Below, one piece after another: positions 17,656 through 25,479 of a DNA stretch of 64,000 bases. The position numbers were made by a program, and so were the translations under genes. Position 1 is the first letter of the stretch. Every line of letters starts with the position of its first letter. This stretch comes from Marinarcus sediminis (lineage in GTDB: Bacteria; Campylobacterota; Campylobacteria; Campylobacterales; Arcobacteraceae): the NCBI RefSeq assembly GCF_048571275.1, contig NZ_CP182357.1, positions 1,674,001 through 1,738,000 on the forward strand, given 5' to 3'. The notes under the pieces are model-generated. The model worked only from the letters and a program-made list of their open reading frames with translations, had not been told where the DNA came from and did not search any database.

Positions 17656-18438
17656 TTAAATTCCTAACTCTTCATCTTCTATACCTAAGTAAGCTTCAAT
17701 TACTTTAGGATTTTTTTGAATCTCAGCAGGTTTTCCTTCTGCTATTTTTTCACCAAAACTAATTACTACAATTCTGTCTGATATTTCCATAACAGCTGGC
17801 ATATCATGCTCAACTAAAAGTACTGTAACTCCTGAGTTTTTTATCTGTTTTACCATATCCATACATCTTCTTGTTTCATCATGATTCATGCCAGCAAAGG
17901 GCTCATCCAATAATAAAACTTTTGGCTTACACGCTAAAGCATTTGCTATACCTAAAGCTCTTAAGAGACCATGTGGTAAGTTAGAGGTTAATTCATCTCT
18001 AACATCAGATAAACCTAAAAAATCTATAATCTTATCAGCTGATTTTCCAAACCTTTCATTATCCTCTTTTGCAAGTTTTGTATTAAAAAAAGAGCCTAAA
18101 AGATTTGATTTTGCTTGTAATTGATGAGCAATAATAATATTGTCTCTAACGCTCATACTTTTAAAAACTGTAGTCTCTTGAAAAGTTCTAACAACACCTT
18201 TTCTTGCAACCAAATGTGGTTTTAGACCTGATATTTTTTCTCTATTAAATATAACTTCACCTGATGATGGTTTTAAAAATGAAGCAATCAATTTAAAAGT
18301 AGTTGATTTACCTGCACCATTTGGACCAATTACAGATAAAATTTCACCTTCATACACTTCAAAGGTAACATCATTAACAGCATATAAAGAACCAAATTTT
18401 TTTGTTAAGTTGTTTATTTCTAAAATTCTTTTTTTCAT
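17656..18438 (-). CDS. Branched-chain-amino-acid-type ABC transporter ATPase (LivG-like)
   Basis: 260-residue ATPase with Walker A GPNGAGKST, the LivG-type insertion between Walker A and the signature, signature LPHGLLRALGIA, which is degenerate relative to LSGGQ (as is common in LivG proteins), Walker B VLLLDEPFAGMNHDE and H-loop VEHDM. Its ATG overlaps the preceding permease gene by 4 bases and its stop is 1 base before the livF-like start. Confidence 0.92.
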   Translation of the reverse strand: MKKRILEINNLTKKFGSLYAVNDVTFEVYEGEILSVIGPNGAGKSTTFKLIASFLKPSSGEVIFNREKISGLKPHLVARKGVVRTFQETTVFKSMSVRDNIIIAHQLQAKSNLLGSFFNTKLAKEDNERFGKSADKIIDFLGLSDVRDELTSNLPHGLLRALGIANALACKPKVLLLDEPFAGMNHDETRRCMDMVKQIKNSGVTVLLVEHDMPAVMEISDRIVVISFGEKIAEGKPAEIQKNPKVIEAYLGIEDEELGI

Positions 18439-19400
18439 TTTTTAAACCTTAAACTTAATATCCCATTTGGTAAAAATACCATTAATAAAATCATAATCCC
18501 TGAGTAAATCAATAGTTGATACTGTTTAAAAATAAATAATAAATCCCATGAAAAGTATAAAACAAAAGCTCCTAATATTGGTCCAAATACATATGCCAAT
18601 CCACCTAAGAATGTATATAACATATAATTAATTGAATCTGCTACTTGAAAAGTAGTTGGATAAACTGATTGGGTTAGGTTAATAAAAATTGCTCCTCCCA
18701 CCCCACCAAAAAATGAAGCAATAGCATAAGATATCACTCTTAAATAAGCAATATTAACTCCAAAAGATGAAGCTAATTCTTCATTTTGTTGAAGAGATCT
18801 TAATAAGATACCCATTCTTGATTTTGTTAATCTATACATTATTGCAAATGTGATAATCATTGCAATTGTTCCTAAATAGTAAAATCCTATTTTACTGTTT
18901 TCCATAGTTGCAAAATCGGGGATAATAGTAAGTCCAAATATGTTTAATTCATCTGGTAAAGGAATATTTGTAATTCCTCTAGGTCCATTTGTGATTGGGA
19001 CTAACACTATTGCCAAAAGTTTTGCAACTTCAGTTAATGTTAGTGTAATCATAGAAAAATACACCCCTTTTAATCTTAAAATTGGTAAACCAATTAAGAT
19101 ACTAAAAAATGCTGCAACAATTCCCGCTAAAAAAATAGATATCCAAAAAGATAAACCTACACTTGTCACTAAAACTGCTGTTGTATATGCTCCAATTAAT
19201 GCATATGCACCTTGCCCAATATTAATTCTTCCCATATAAAATGTCAACCAAACACCTGAACTAATAGTTGCTAAGATAGCAACTGAAGTAAAGCCATAAA
19301 AGTAGTCATTTCTCTCAGTACTAATTAAAATAGTTGGAATAACTACTAGTAAAAAAACTAGGGCAATTAATACTTGTATTATAAATTTTTTATTTTCCAT
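18435..19400 (-). CDS. Branched-chain-amino-acid-type ABC permease (LivM-like)
   Basis: 321-residue inner-membrane permease with about 8-10 hydrophobic segments. The LivM marker region NIGQGAYALIGAYTTA and the coupling-helix region MGILLRSLQQNEELASSFGVN are present. It pairs with the LivH-like permease at 19404 to form the channel. It lies 3 bases from its neighbour. Confidence 0.92.
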   Translation of the reverse strand: MENKKFIIQVLIALVFLLVVIPTILISTERNDYFYGFTSVAILATISSGVWLTFYMGRINIGQGAYALIGAYTTAVLVTSVGLSFWISIFLAGIVAAFFSILIGLPILRLKGVYFSMITLTLTEVAKLLAIVLVPITNGPRGITNIPLPDELNIFGLTIIPDFATMENSKIGFYYLGTIAMIITFAIMYRLTKSRMGILLRSLQQNEELASSFGVNIAYLRVISYAIASFFGGVGGAIFINLTQSVYPTTFQVADSINYMLYTFLGGLAYVFGPILGAFVLYFSWDLLFIFKQYQLLIYSGIMILLMVFLPNGILSLRFKK

Positions 19401-19403
19401 AAA

Positions 19404-20276
19404 TCACCCCCAAGGTTTTCCCATAAGTCCCTGTGGACGTAAAGTAAGAAATATCATCAGACATACAAAAATAGTAAGATAAGTTACATCTCCTGGCAAA
19501 TAATATAAACCAAAAGCTTCAACAAGTCCTAAAATAAATCCACCTATGATAGCTCCAGAGATAACGCCAGCTCCACCAATCATAATCATTGTAAATGCTT
19601 GTATTGAGATACCTCCACCAATACCAGAATTAACCCCCGTAATAGTAACAAGTAAACTTCCTGCTACACCTGCAAGCATTGCTCCTAAAGCAAATCCAAT
19701 TAAACTATATCTATCCAAATCAACACCCATTAGTTGAGCTGCTGTTTTATCTTGAGCTAAAGCTCTCATAGCTCGCCCAGGTTTTGAGTATTGCATAAAT
19801 AAAATAAATGATACAATCATAACAATTGCAATTAAACCAATAACAACTCTGTTATATGGAATGATAATGTCTAAACCAAAATCTTCACCAAAAAATACTC
19901 CATCAACAAGTGCTGGAACACTTCTTTGTTTCTCTCCAAATACAATAAGAATCAAAGAGTCTAAGAAAAATGCAGTACCAGCTGCAAGAAGCATTGAACT
20001 CTCTTCCCTGACAGATCTTTTCAAGACGGTGTTAAAAAGATATTTTTCAAATATTGCACCTATTAGTGCTAATGTTAACCCTGAAGCAACAATAGCTACA
20101 ATAAAAGGCATACCTAACTTACCATACACATAGTAAGTAATAAATGCTCCTAAGACGTACATCTGACCATGAGCAAAATTTAAAATACTCATTAAAGAGA
20201 AGATTAGTGTCAAACCAAGTGCGATTAAAGCATATTGCGCCCCTGTAATTAAACCATTAAGTAATATCTGTTCCAT
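19404..20276 (-). CDS. Branched-chain-amino-acid-type ABC permease (LivH-like)
   Basis: 290-residue permease with the LivH hallmarks LNGLITGAQYALIALGLTLIF at the N-terminus, LNFAHGQMYVLGAF, and the coupling motif RALAQDKTAAQLMGVD. About eight membrane helices. It follows the binding-protein gene after a 50-base gap that contains a perfect 8-bp hairpin. Confidence 0.93.
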   Translation of the reverse strand: MEQILLNGLITGAQYALIALGLTLIFSLMSILNFAHGQMYVLGAFITYYVYGKLGMPFIVAIVASGLTLALIGAIFEKYLFNTVLKRSVREESSMLLAAGTAFFLDSLILIVFGEKQRSVPALVDGVFFGEDFGLDIIIPYNRVVIGLIAIVMIVSFILFMQYSKPGRAMRALAQDKTAAQLMGVDLDRYSLIGFALGAMLAGVAGSLLVTITGVNSGIGGGISIQAFTMIMIGGAGVISGAIIGGFILGLVEAFGLYYLPGDVTYLTIFVCLMIFLTLRPQGLMGKPWG

Positions 20277-20300
20277 TAAATCATTTCCTATTTTAAAATA

Positions 20301-20320
20301 GAGGTATCAAAAGATACCTC
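20301..20320 (-). other. Intercistronic hairpin between binding protein and permease genes
   Basis: GAGGTATC (20301-20308) and GATACCTC (20313-20320) form a perfect 8-bp stem around a 4-base loop, directly after the binding-protein stop. An equivalent hairpin separates urtA from urtB. Such structures often leave the first gene in excess by protecting its mRNA end or by partial termination. Confidence 0.5.
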
Positions 20321-20326
20321 ATATAA

Positions 20327-21496
20327 CTAGTCTGCTGAACCTACGAATAATGTTTCAAACATTCCATTTTTATAGATTTTTGGAGTTAAAGGAACACCTA
20401 ATTGTCTATCTTGACCAAATGTTGTTTTACCTACAAATTTAAGTTTTGCATCTTTATCTTTAAAGAATTTATTTGGAGCTTCCCATCCTGCATCAACAGT
20501 TTTAAGGAATTCATCTGCATCATTAATCGCTTTTGGATTTGATTTCATTACTTCTAAGATATATTCAAGTGCAAATACTTTTGTATTTGATTCATCATTG
20601 TACTCACCAAATTTCTTTGTATAATGTGCAACCCAGTTTTCCATAACCTTTGATTGAATTGAAGCATCAGCTCCACCTTGACAAATAAACCCATTTGCAG
20701 CATCACCAGCTCCCTCTTTTAAAATACCAGCATCAAGTGCAGTACCAGCAGCCATAAAACCTTTAAATCCTAATTGTCTAGCAGTTTTAATAATAAGTGG
20801 TGCAGTTGCAGGAGATACTCCTGAAAGAACTAATAAATCTGGTTTCTTTTTAATAATTGGCGTAATTACAGAAAAGAAGTCTCTAGTATCAGCTTTATAA
20901 GTAGCTTTTGCTTCAACAATATCTAAGCCTAAATCTTTAGCAATTTTAAGTCCATTGTCTCTTTGGTTAAGAGGATCAGAAGCATTTGCAGCTAAAAATG
21001 CAACAGTTTTTACACCTTTATTATCTTGTAGCCATTTATAAACTGCTGGTTCCCATTGATATGATGCAATCATTCCAAATACAGCATAGTTAGCAGGTTT
21101 TTTGTATAAAGTTTTATTAAATGCATATGGGAAATATACAATTTTATTTCTCTGTGCAATTGGTCTTACTGCAATCGCTTGAGCATCATCATTTGGTCCT
21201 ACAACATATTTGATACCCTCTTGTGCCATCTTTTCCATACCTGCAACTGCAATTTTTGGATCGTATGCATCATCAAAAGGTACAACTTCTACTTTGTATT
21301 TTTTACCGCCAATTTCAACACCACCTTTTTTGTTATAAATCTCTGCTGATGTTTCCATTGATCTTACATTTGAAGTTCCCCAAGCAGCATTTGCTCCAGA
21401 AAGTGTTCCAACAAATCCAATCTTTATAGTATCTTGAGCTAAAAGAGCACTACTTAGCATCCCTACTGCTAAACTTATTTTCAGAAATTTTTTCAT
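20327..21496 (-). CDS. Periplasmic ligand-binding protein of a LivJ-type ABC transporter, probable ureide binding
   Basis: 389-residue type I periplasmic binding protein. Signal peptide residues 1-20 (ending SALLAQ). Domain start DTIKIGFVGTLSGANAAWG is typical of the Peripla_BP_6 family; the second-lobe phrases YVVGPNDDAQAIAVRP and SYQWEPAVYKW follow. The ligand is unproven; adjacency to a racemase and a shared operator with puuE favour allantoin or a related hydantoin. It is first gene of SBP-LivH-LivM-LivG-LivF-racemase. Confidence 0.88.
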   Translation of the reverse strand: MKKFLKISLAVGMLSSALLAQDTIKIGFVGTLSGANAAWGTSNVRSMETSAEIYNKKGGVEIGGKKYKVEVVPFDDAYDPKIAVAGMEKMAQEGIKYVVGPNDDAQAIAVRPIAQRNKIVYFPYAFNKTLYKKPANYAVFGMIASYQWEPAVYKWLQDNKGVKTVAFLAANASDPLNQRDNGLKIAKDLGLDIVEAKATYKADTRDFFSVITPIIKKKPDLLVLSGVSPATAPLIIKTARQLGFKGFMAAGTALDAGILKEGAGDAANGFICQGGADASIQSKVMENWVAHYTKKFGEYNDESNTKVFALEYILEVMKSNPKAINDADEFLKTVDAGWEAPNKFFKDKDAKLKFVGKTTFGQDRQLGVPLTPKIYKNGMFETLFVGSAD

Positions 21497-21521
21497 TTCT
21501 TTCTCCCTTGATATATGTAAT

Positions 21522-21538
21522 ATTTATCAATGATAAAT
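21522..21538. repeat. 17-bp inverted repeat before the binding-protein gene
   Basis: ATTTATCA-A-TGATAAAT lies between the operator-like array and the ribosome binding site, 26 bases before the start codon. It may be a second operator or a 5' mRNA hairpin. Confidence 0.35.
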
Positions 21539-21551
21539 TATTAAAATCATC

Positions 21552-21604
21552 TTATCAGATTGTATACAATAATTGTATACAATGATTGTATATATTTTAT
21601 ACAG
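21552..21604 (-). promoter_or_regulatory. Operator-like array upstream of the ABC binding protein: three TTGTATA units, 13-bp period
   Basis: Palindromic TTGTATACAA occurs at 21560 and 21573, with a third partial TTGTATA at 21586 and an inverse TTATACAG at the end. TTATCAGA precedes. The element matches the puuE copy (15293-15345) over 53 bases with 9 mismatches. Three mismatches are the same C/A change at the fifth base of each unit, so here each unit is a perfect palindrome and may bind more tightly. Confidence 0.65.
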
Positions 21605-21816
21605 TTTTACGAAAACACATTCTTTATTTAATCTTTACAAAAAGTTTATAAACTTTAAAATGGATTTATTGGATATTTTTAGACACTTATATATATATTA
21701 TATACAATATATTATTTTGCACTTAGTCAATTAGATTATAGATTATTCATATATATTGAAACAAGGAATGAGAGAACTAATTATTTTAGTGTAAAAAAAG
21801 ACATTTAATCAAAGAT
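21605..21816. other. Non-coding stretch, no gene recognised
   Basis: Very AT-rich sequence between the operator array and the gene remnant. It contains a 16-bp palindrome, AAAGTTTATAAACTTT, at 21641-21656 and TATATA-rich runs near 21690-21715. Neither strand has an ORF with a plausible ribosome binding site. No RNA family was recognised. Confidence 0.5.
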
Positions 21817-22014
21817 TTAAACATTAATTTTTCTTCCAAGATTAAGACATTTAACTATATCTCCTAAAAAATATCTTAATTTCATGTATGCACTTTCCCC
21901 TGTAGCAAAAAGTAAGTAGTGATTGTCCTTTTCTATATAAAGAGAAAGCCCATGTTCATTTTTTTAATCTTTTAAATCACATTTCAAGTTTTCTGATAAA
22001 ACAGTTATATTCAT
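21817..22014 (-). pseudogene. Remnant of an MBL-fold metallohydrolase: internal deletion and in-frame stop
   Basis: Reading the minus strand from ATG at 22014 gives MNITVLSENLKCDLKD, a stop (TAA at 21964-21966), then KNEHGLSLYIEKDNHYLLFATG, then ESAYMKLRYFLGDIVKCLNLG and a stop at 21817. The first part matches the N-terminus of metallo-beta-lactamase-fold hydrolases (ITVLxEN...EHGLSLYIE...LFDTG). The last part resembles the same family's C-terminal HCTGxxAYxxLKxxLGD...TG. The HxHxDH core, roughly 180-200 codons, is missing. A ribosome binding site (GGGA) remains, 17 bases after the MFS gene. The family assignment rests on remembered consensus patterns. Confidence 0.6.
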
Positions 22015-22031
22015 AAAATTTATCCCTATAG

Positions 22032-23198
22032 CTATCTATTAGTTTTAGCTTTCAATATATTAAATAATAAAAAAATACTTCCAAATAAAAGCAAAATAAT
22101 ACAAAGTATTGCAACTCCTATATAATTGTAATACTCCCAAGCAAGTGAGGGTATAAAAGTTCCTAAACAACCACCCAGATAAAAAAAGCTTTGATATAAA
22201 ATAGATACTGTTGCTTTATTTTCAGGTACTAACTCTCCTAAATATGTGGGTGTAACTGATTGCACAGAAAACATTCCAATTGTAACAAGCCCAATTCCTG
22301 CTATCACAAAAGTAATTGAAGAAGAAAAAGTTAAAAATATACCTACAATTAAAATACAAATACCAAAAAATAGTATTCTTACTCTTCCAATAATATCAGA
22401 ATATCTCCCCGCAAGAGGGCTTATAATAACGCCTAAGAGTAAAACTAAGAATACATTACCCAATTGGCTAGCATCAAGATTAAATGGTGCTTGAGCTAAA
22501 TGATAGGTGGCAAAAGTTGAAATACCCATAAAGGAAAAAAACACTACCGTTGGGATGAGCAATACGGAGAGTATTTTTGTATTTGAAAGAAAAGAGAAGA
22601 GTACCTCTTTATTTATCACTCTTTTATTTGCTATTTTTGTTTCACTCACGGGTAAAGCAAAAATCATTGTAATAAAAGCAATGGCTAAAAGAATGGCAAA
22701 GAGTAAAAAAGCTATTTTCCATGAATAAAGAAACGTAATCCAGCCAGCTAATAACCTTCCTACAACTGCTCCAAAACTTGTTGCTGCCATATAAATCCCC
22801 ATGCCAAAACCTCTATGGGATTTTGGATATATTTCTTGTACATAAGAGAGCATAATAGCTGTAATTCCAGGTACAAATATACCTTGTAAGAATCTACTAA
22901 AAAGTAATACATAAAAATTCGAGCTCATTGAAGATAATAAAACAGAAAGAAAAAGAAAAAATGTACAAAATACCATAATTCTTTTCTTTCCAAAACGATT
23001 AGATATAGGAGCATAAAAAGGAGTTGAGAACATCAATACAAATAACATACCAGAAAGTAAAAGGTTTGTTTCTAATACGCTGATATGAAAAGTATGTTTT
23101 AAAACGGGTAAGATTGCTTGTGGAGTATATATTGTGGAAAAGATTACTGACACTATAAAAAAAAGTGCAATTGATATTTTATTAATTGATACTTGCAT
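22032..23198 (-). CDS. MFS transporter
   Basis: 388-residue major facilitator with 12 predicted helices. The loop 2-3 motif is NRFGKKRIMVF, and the matching half-repeat motif is GRYSDIIGRVRIL. The style (YTPQAILPVLKHTF near TM1; GITAIMLSYVQEIYPKSHRGFGMGIYMAA) resembles the AraJ/YnfM branch of multidrug or arabinose exporters. Substrate unknown. It lies 31 bases after ureD on the same strand, followed by the hydrolase remnant. Arginine codons are mixed, so its membership in the ureide island is unclear. Confidence 0.85.
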   Translation of the reverse strand: MQVSINKISIALFFIVSVIFSTIYTPQAILPVLKHTFHISVLETNLLLSGMLFVLMFSTPFYAPISNRFGKKRIMVFCTFFLFLSVLLSSMSSNFYVLLFSRFLQGIFVPGITAIMLSYVQEIYPKSHRGFGMGIYMAATSFGAVVGRLLAGWITFLYSWKIAFLLFAILLAIAFITMIFALPVSETKIANKRVINKEVLFSFLSNTKILSVLLIPTVVFFSFMGISTFATYHLAQAPFNLDASQLGNVFLVLLLGVIISPLAGRYSDIIGRVRILFFGICILIVGIFLTFSSSITFVIAGIGLVTIGMFSVQSVTPTYLGELVPENKATVSILYQSFFYLGGCLGTFIPSLAWEYYNYIGVAILCIILLLFGSIFLLFNILKAKTNR

Positions 23199-23229
23199 TT
23201 AAATCTCTCCAAATAAAATCAAAACTTAT

Positions 23230-23982
23230 TTATTGTTTCCCCAAAGAGAACTCTTTTTTGCCTAAATATTTTCTATAAAGGTTCCAAATAAGTTTTTGAT
23301 TTTTTTTAATATCATTCATGTTGTTTGAACTGATTGTTCCTATGATTATCTCTTTTGATTTTGAAAAAGTAAATGAATCAAAACTATTTTGTCTTATTAG
23401 TTCTAAGAACTTTTCATTATCTTTTGTTTTCATATAAAATTTTATAAAAATAAAATTCGTACTCTCTTTTCTAATTATATAATCTTTTAATTCATCACCT
23501 ATTACATCAAATTTTTCTATGTATTCTAATTTTTTATTTGAATAAAAAGTATTTTTCATCAAAACATTTGAAAAATCAAAATCCTCAAAACTTCTTCCCC
23601 GACTTAAGATATCTGAATAAAAAAAAGTCGAGCTATCATCATAGTTCAAATTAAAAAACTGAATATATTTTGCCTCTTTGTATAAAATAAGTTCATCATT
23701 TAAAAACTCCAAATTTGAACCATTTTCCAGTATGACATCTATTTTATTTATAGCAAACTCTTTTTTTGATGGGTAAATTTTTGTAGCGGATTCGGTGGTT
23801 AAAATTAAATTGGAACTGTTGAGTTTAAAAGAGGTTCGGATTTTATCTTTGGGGAAGATGCCTTCGCCAATATTGAGAAGTTTGATGTAGTTCTCTTCTT
23901 CTTGGAAATAGTAATGACGCGAAGGAAGTGCCAATTTCTCTAAAGAAAATTTTTCGTTTTCAAATCCAAACTTTATGCTCAT
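23230..23982 (-). CDS. ureD: Urease accessory protein UreD (UreH)
   Basis: 250-residue accessory protein that forms the scaffold UreD-UreF-UreG for nickel insertion. Recognised by LILTTESATKIYPSKK (compare LTTQAATKIYRS in the family), LEFLNDELILYKEAKY (family LEWLPQETI...), and SDILSRGRSFEDFDF. Sequence conservation in UreD is always low, so the three motifs and the urea setting carry the call. It sits 11 bases after urtE, about 14 kb from the rest of the urease genes. Codon use (CGT, CGG, CGA present) resembles the ure/urt genes, not the intervening block. Confidence 0.88.
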   Translation of the reverse strand: MSIKFGFENEKFSLEKLALPSRHYYFQEEENYIKLLNIGEGIFPKDKIRTSFKLNSSNLILTTESATKIYPSKKEFAINKIDVILENGSNLEFLNDELILYKEAKYIQFFNLNYDDSSTFFYSDILSRGRSFEDFDFSNVLMKNTFYSNKKLEYIEKFDVIGDELKDYIIRKESTNFIFIKFYMKTKDNEKFLELIRQNSFDSFTFSKSKEIIIGTISSNNMNDIKKNQKLIWNLYRKYLGKKEFSLGKQ

Positions 23983-23993
23983 GTCATTCCTAT

Positions 23994-24689
23994 TTATACC
24001 GATAAATGTTGTTTGATTATATCATCACTCAGCTGTGAAATTTCCCCTTGTGCAACTACACTTCCTCTGTCAACCACATAAAAATCATCCCCGTGTCTTC
24101 TGGCAAAGGGAAGTTTTTGCTCTACGAGTAAAACAGTCATCTCTTCTTCTTTTGTAAGATAATCAATGACTTCACCAATTTGGGCTACAATATTGGGTTG
24201 TATCCCTTCACTTGGCTCATCTAAAATCAAAAATTTGGGATCAATACAGAGTGCTCTTGCAATGGCAAGTTGTTGTTGCTGACCACCACTTAAATCTCCC
24301 CCTTTTCTTTTTTGCATCTCTTTTAATACAGGAAAGAGTTCATAGATTTTTTCTGGAACTTTTGAGATTTTATTTCTGTTTGCCAAAACTCCGATTTGTA
24401 AGTTTTCTAAAACGCTCAGTTGAGAAAAAATCTCTCTTCCTTGGGGGACATAACCTATAGCAATACTGGCACGTTTATGGTCAGCAAGTTTTGAAATATC
24501 TTCTCCATCATAGATGATTTTTCCATCTTTGATTGGAAGCAATCCCATGATTACTTTACTCAGCGTTGTTTTCCCCACGCCATTTCTTCCCATAAGACAC
24601 GTACATCGTCCTTTTTTAATCTCCAAGTTCAAATCCCAAAGGGTATGACTTTGTCCATAAAATTGATTGATTTTTTCTATTTTTAACAT
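23994..24689 (-). CDS. urtE: Urea ABC transporter ATPase UrtE
   Basis: 231-residue ATPase with Walker A GRNGVGKTT, signature LSGGQQQQLAIARAL, Walker B FLILDEPSEGIQPNIV (EGIQP is characteristic of UrtE) and EQKLPFARR. The second ATPase of the urea importer, acting with UrtD on UrtBC. It starts 1 base after the urtD stop, and ureD follows 11 bases later. Confidence 0.95.
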   Translation of the reverse strand: MLKIEKINQFYGQSHTLWDLNLEIKKGRCTCLMGRNGVGKTTLSKVIMGLLPIKDGKIIYDGEDISKLADHKRASIAIGYVPQGREIFSQLSVLENLQIGVLANRNKISKVPEKIYELFPVLKEMQKRKGGDLSGGQQQQLAIARALCIDPKFLILDEPSEGIQPNIVAQIGEVIDYLTKEEEMTVLLVEQKLPFARRHGDDFYVVDRGSVVAQGEISQLSDDIIKQHLSV

Positions 24690-24690
24690 T

Positions 24691-25479
24691 TTATTCCCCT
24701 AAGTAAACACGTCGAACTTTTTCATTGTTTTGAATGGCATCCATAGAACCTTCAGCTAAAACAGACCCCTCATGCAACACCGTAACTTTTGAAGCAATAC
24801 TTCGTATAAACTCCATATCATGTTCAACTACCACGACGGCATTCTCTTTTGACAGACGTGTTAAAATCTCTGCGGTTTTTTCTACTTCTTGGGGTGTCAT
24901 ACCTGCAACGGGTTCATCAACAAGCAGCAGTTTTGGCTCTTGCATGATAAGCATTCCAATTTCAAGCCACTGTTTTTGACCGTGCGATAAAATCCCTGCA
25001 TCCATGTTGTAAAGCTCTTTTAGACCTATGAGTTTCATGGTCTCTTCAATTTTGTCTTTTTGTTCGTCTTTTAGTTTTGAAAAAAGTGTTTTGAAAAATC
25101 GTTTGTCATCTTTCATGGCAAGTTCTAGGTTTTCAAAAACGGTATGATTTTGAAAAACCGTTGGTTTTTGGAATTTTCTTCCAATGCCTATTTCAGAGAT
25201 TGAGGGTTCATCCAATTCCAATAAATTGACCGCTTCACCAAAGATGACTCTCCCTGCATCGGGTTTTGTTTTACCTGTAACTACGTCCATCATGGTTGAT
25301 TTTCCTGCACCATTAGCTCCAATGATACATCTCAGTTCTCCGTAATTGATAGAAAAACTCAAGTTGTTCAACGCTTTAAATCCATCGAAACTGACACTCA
25401 CCCCATCAACTAAAAGAATTCTGTCCCCAATTTTAAGGTGACCAATGTTTTGTTCGTTTTCATGTCTTAAGAGTTTCAT
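24691..25479 (-). CDS. urtD: Urea ABC transporter ATPase UrtD
   Basis: 262-residue ATPase, LivG-like. Walker A GANGAGKST, the UrtD phrase GIGRKFQKPTVF, signature-like LSHGQKQWLEIGMLIMQEPKLLLVDEPVAGMTPQE with the GMT variation seen in UrtD, and H-loop VEHDMEF. It overlaps urtC by 4 bases. Confidence 0.95.
   Translation of the reverse strand: MKLLRHENEQNIGHLKIGDRILLVDGVSVSFDGFKALNNLSFSINYGELRCIIGANGAGKSTMMDVVTGKTKPDAGRVIFGEAVNLLELDEPSISEIGIGRKFQKPTVFQNHTVFENLELAMKDDKRFFKTLFSKLKDEQKDKIEETMKLIGLKELYNMDAGILSHGQKQWLEIGMLIMQEPKLLLVDEPVAGMTPQEVEKTAEILTRLSKENAVVVVEHDMEFIRSIASKVTVLHEGSVLAEGSMDAIQNNEKVRRVYLGE

Noticed and set aside
17656..18438. Degenerate ABC signature in the LivG-like ATPase as a sign of inactivation
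   Set aside because: LPHGLLR-type variation is common in LivG/UrtD proteins and the Walker motifs are intact.
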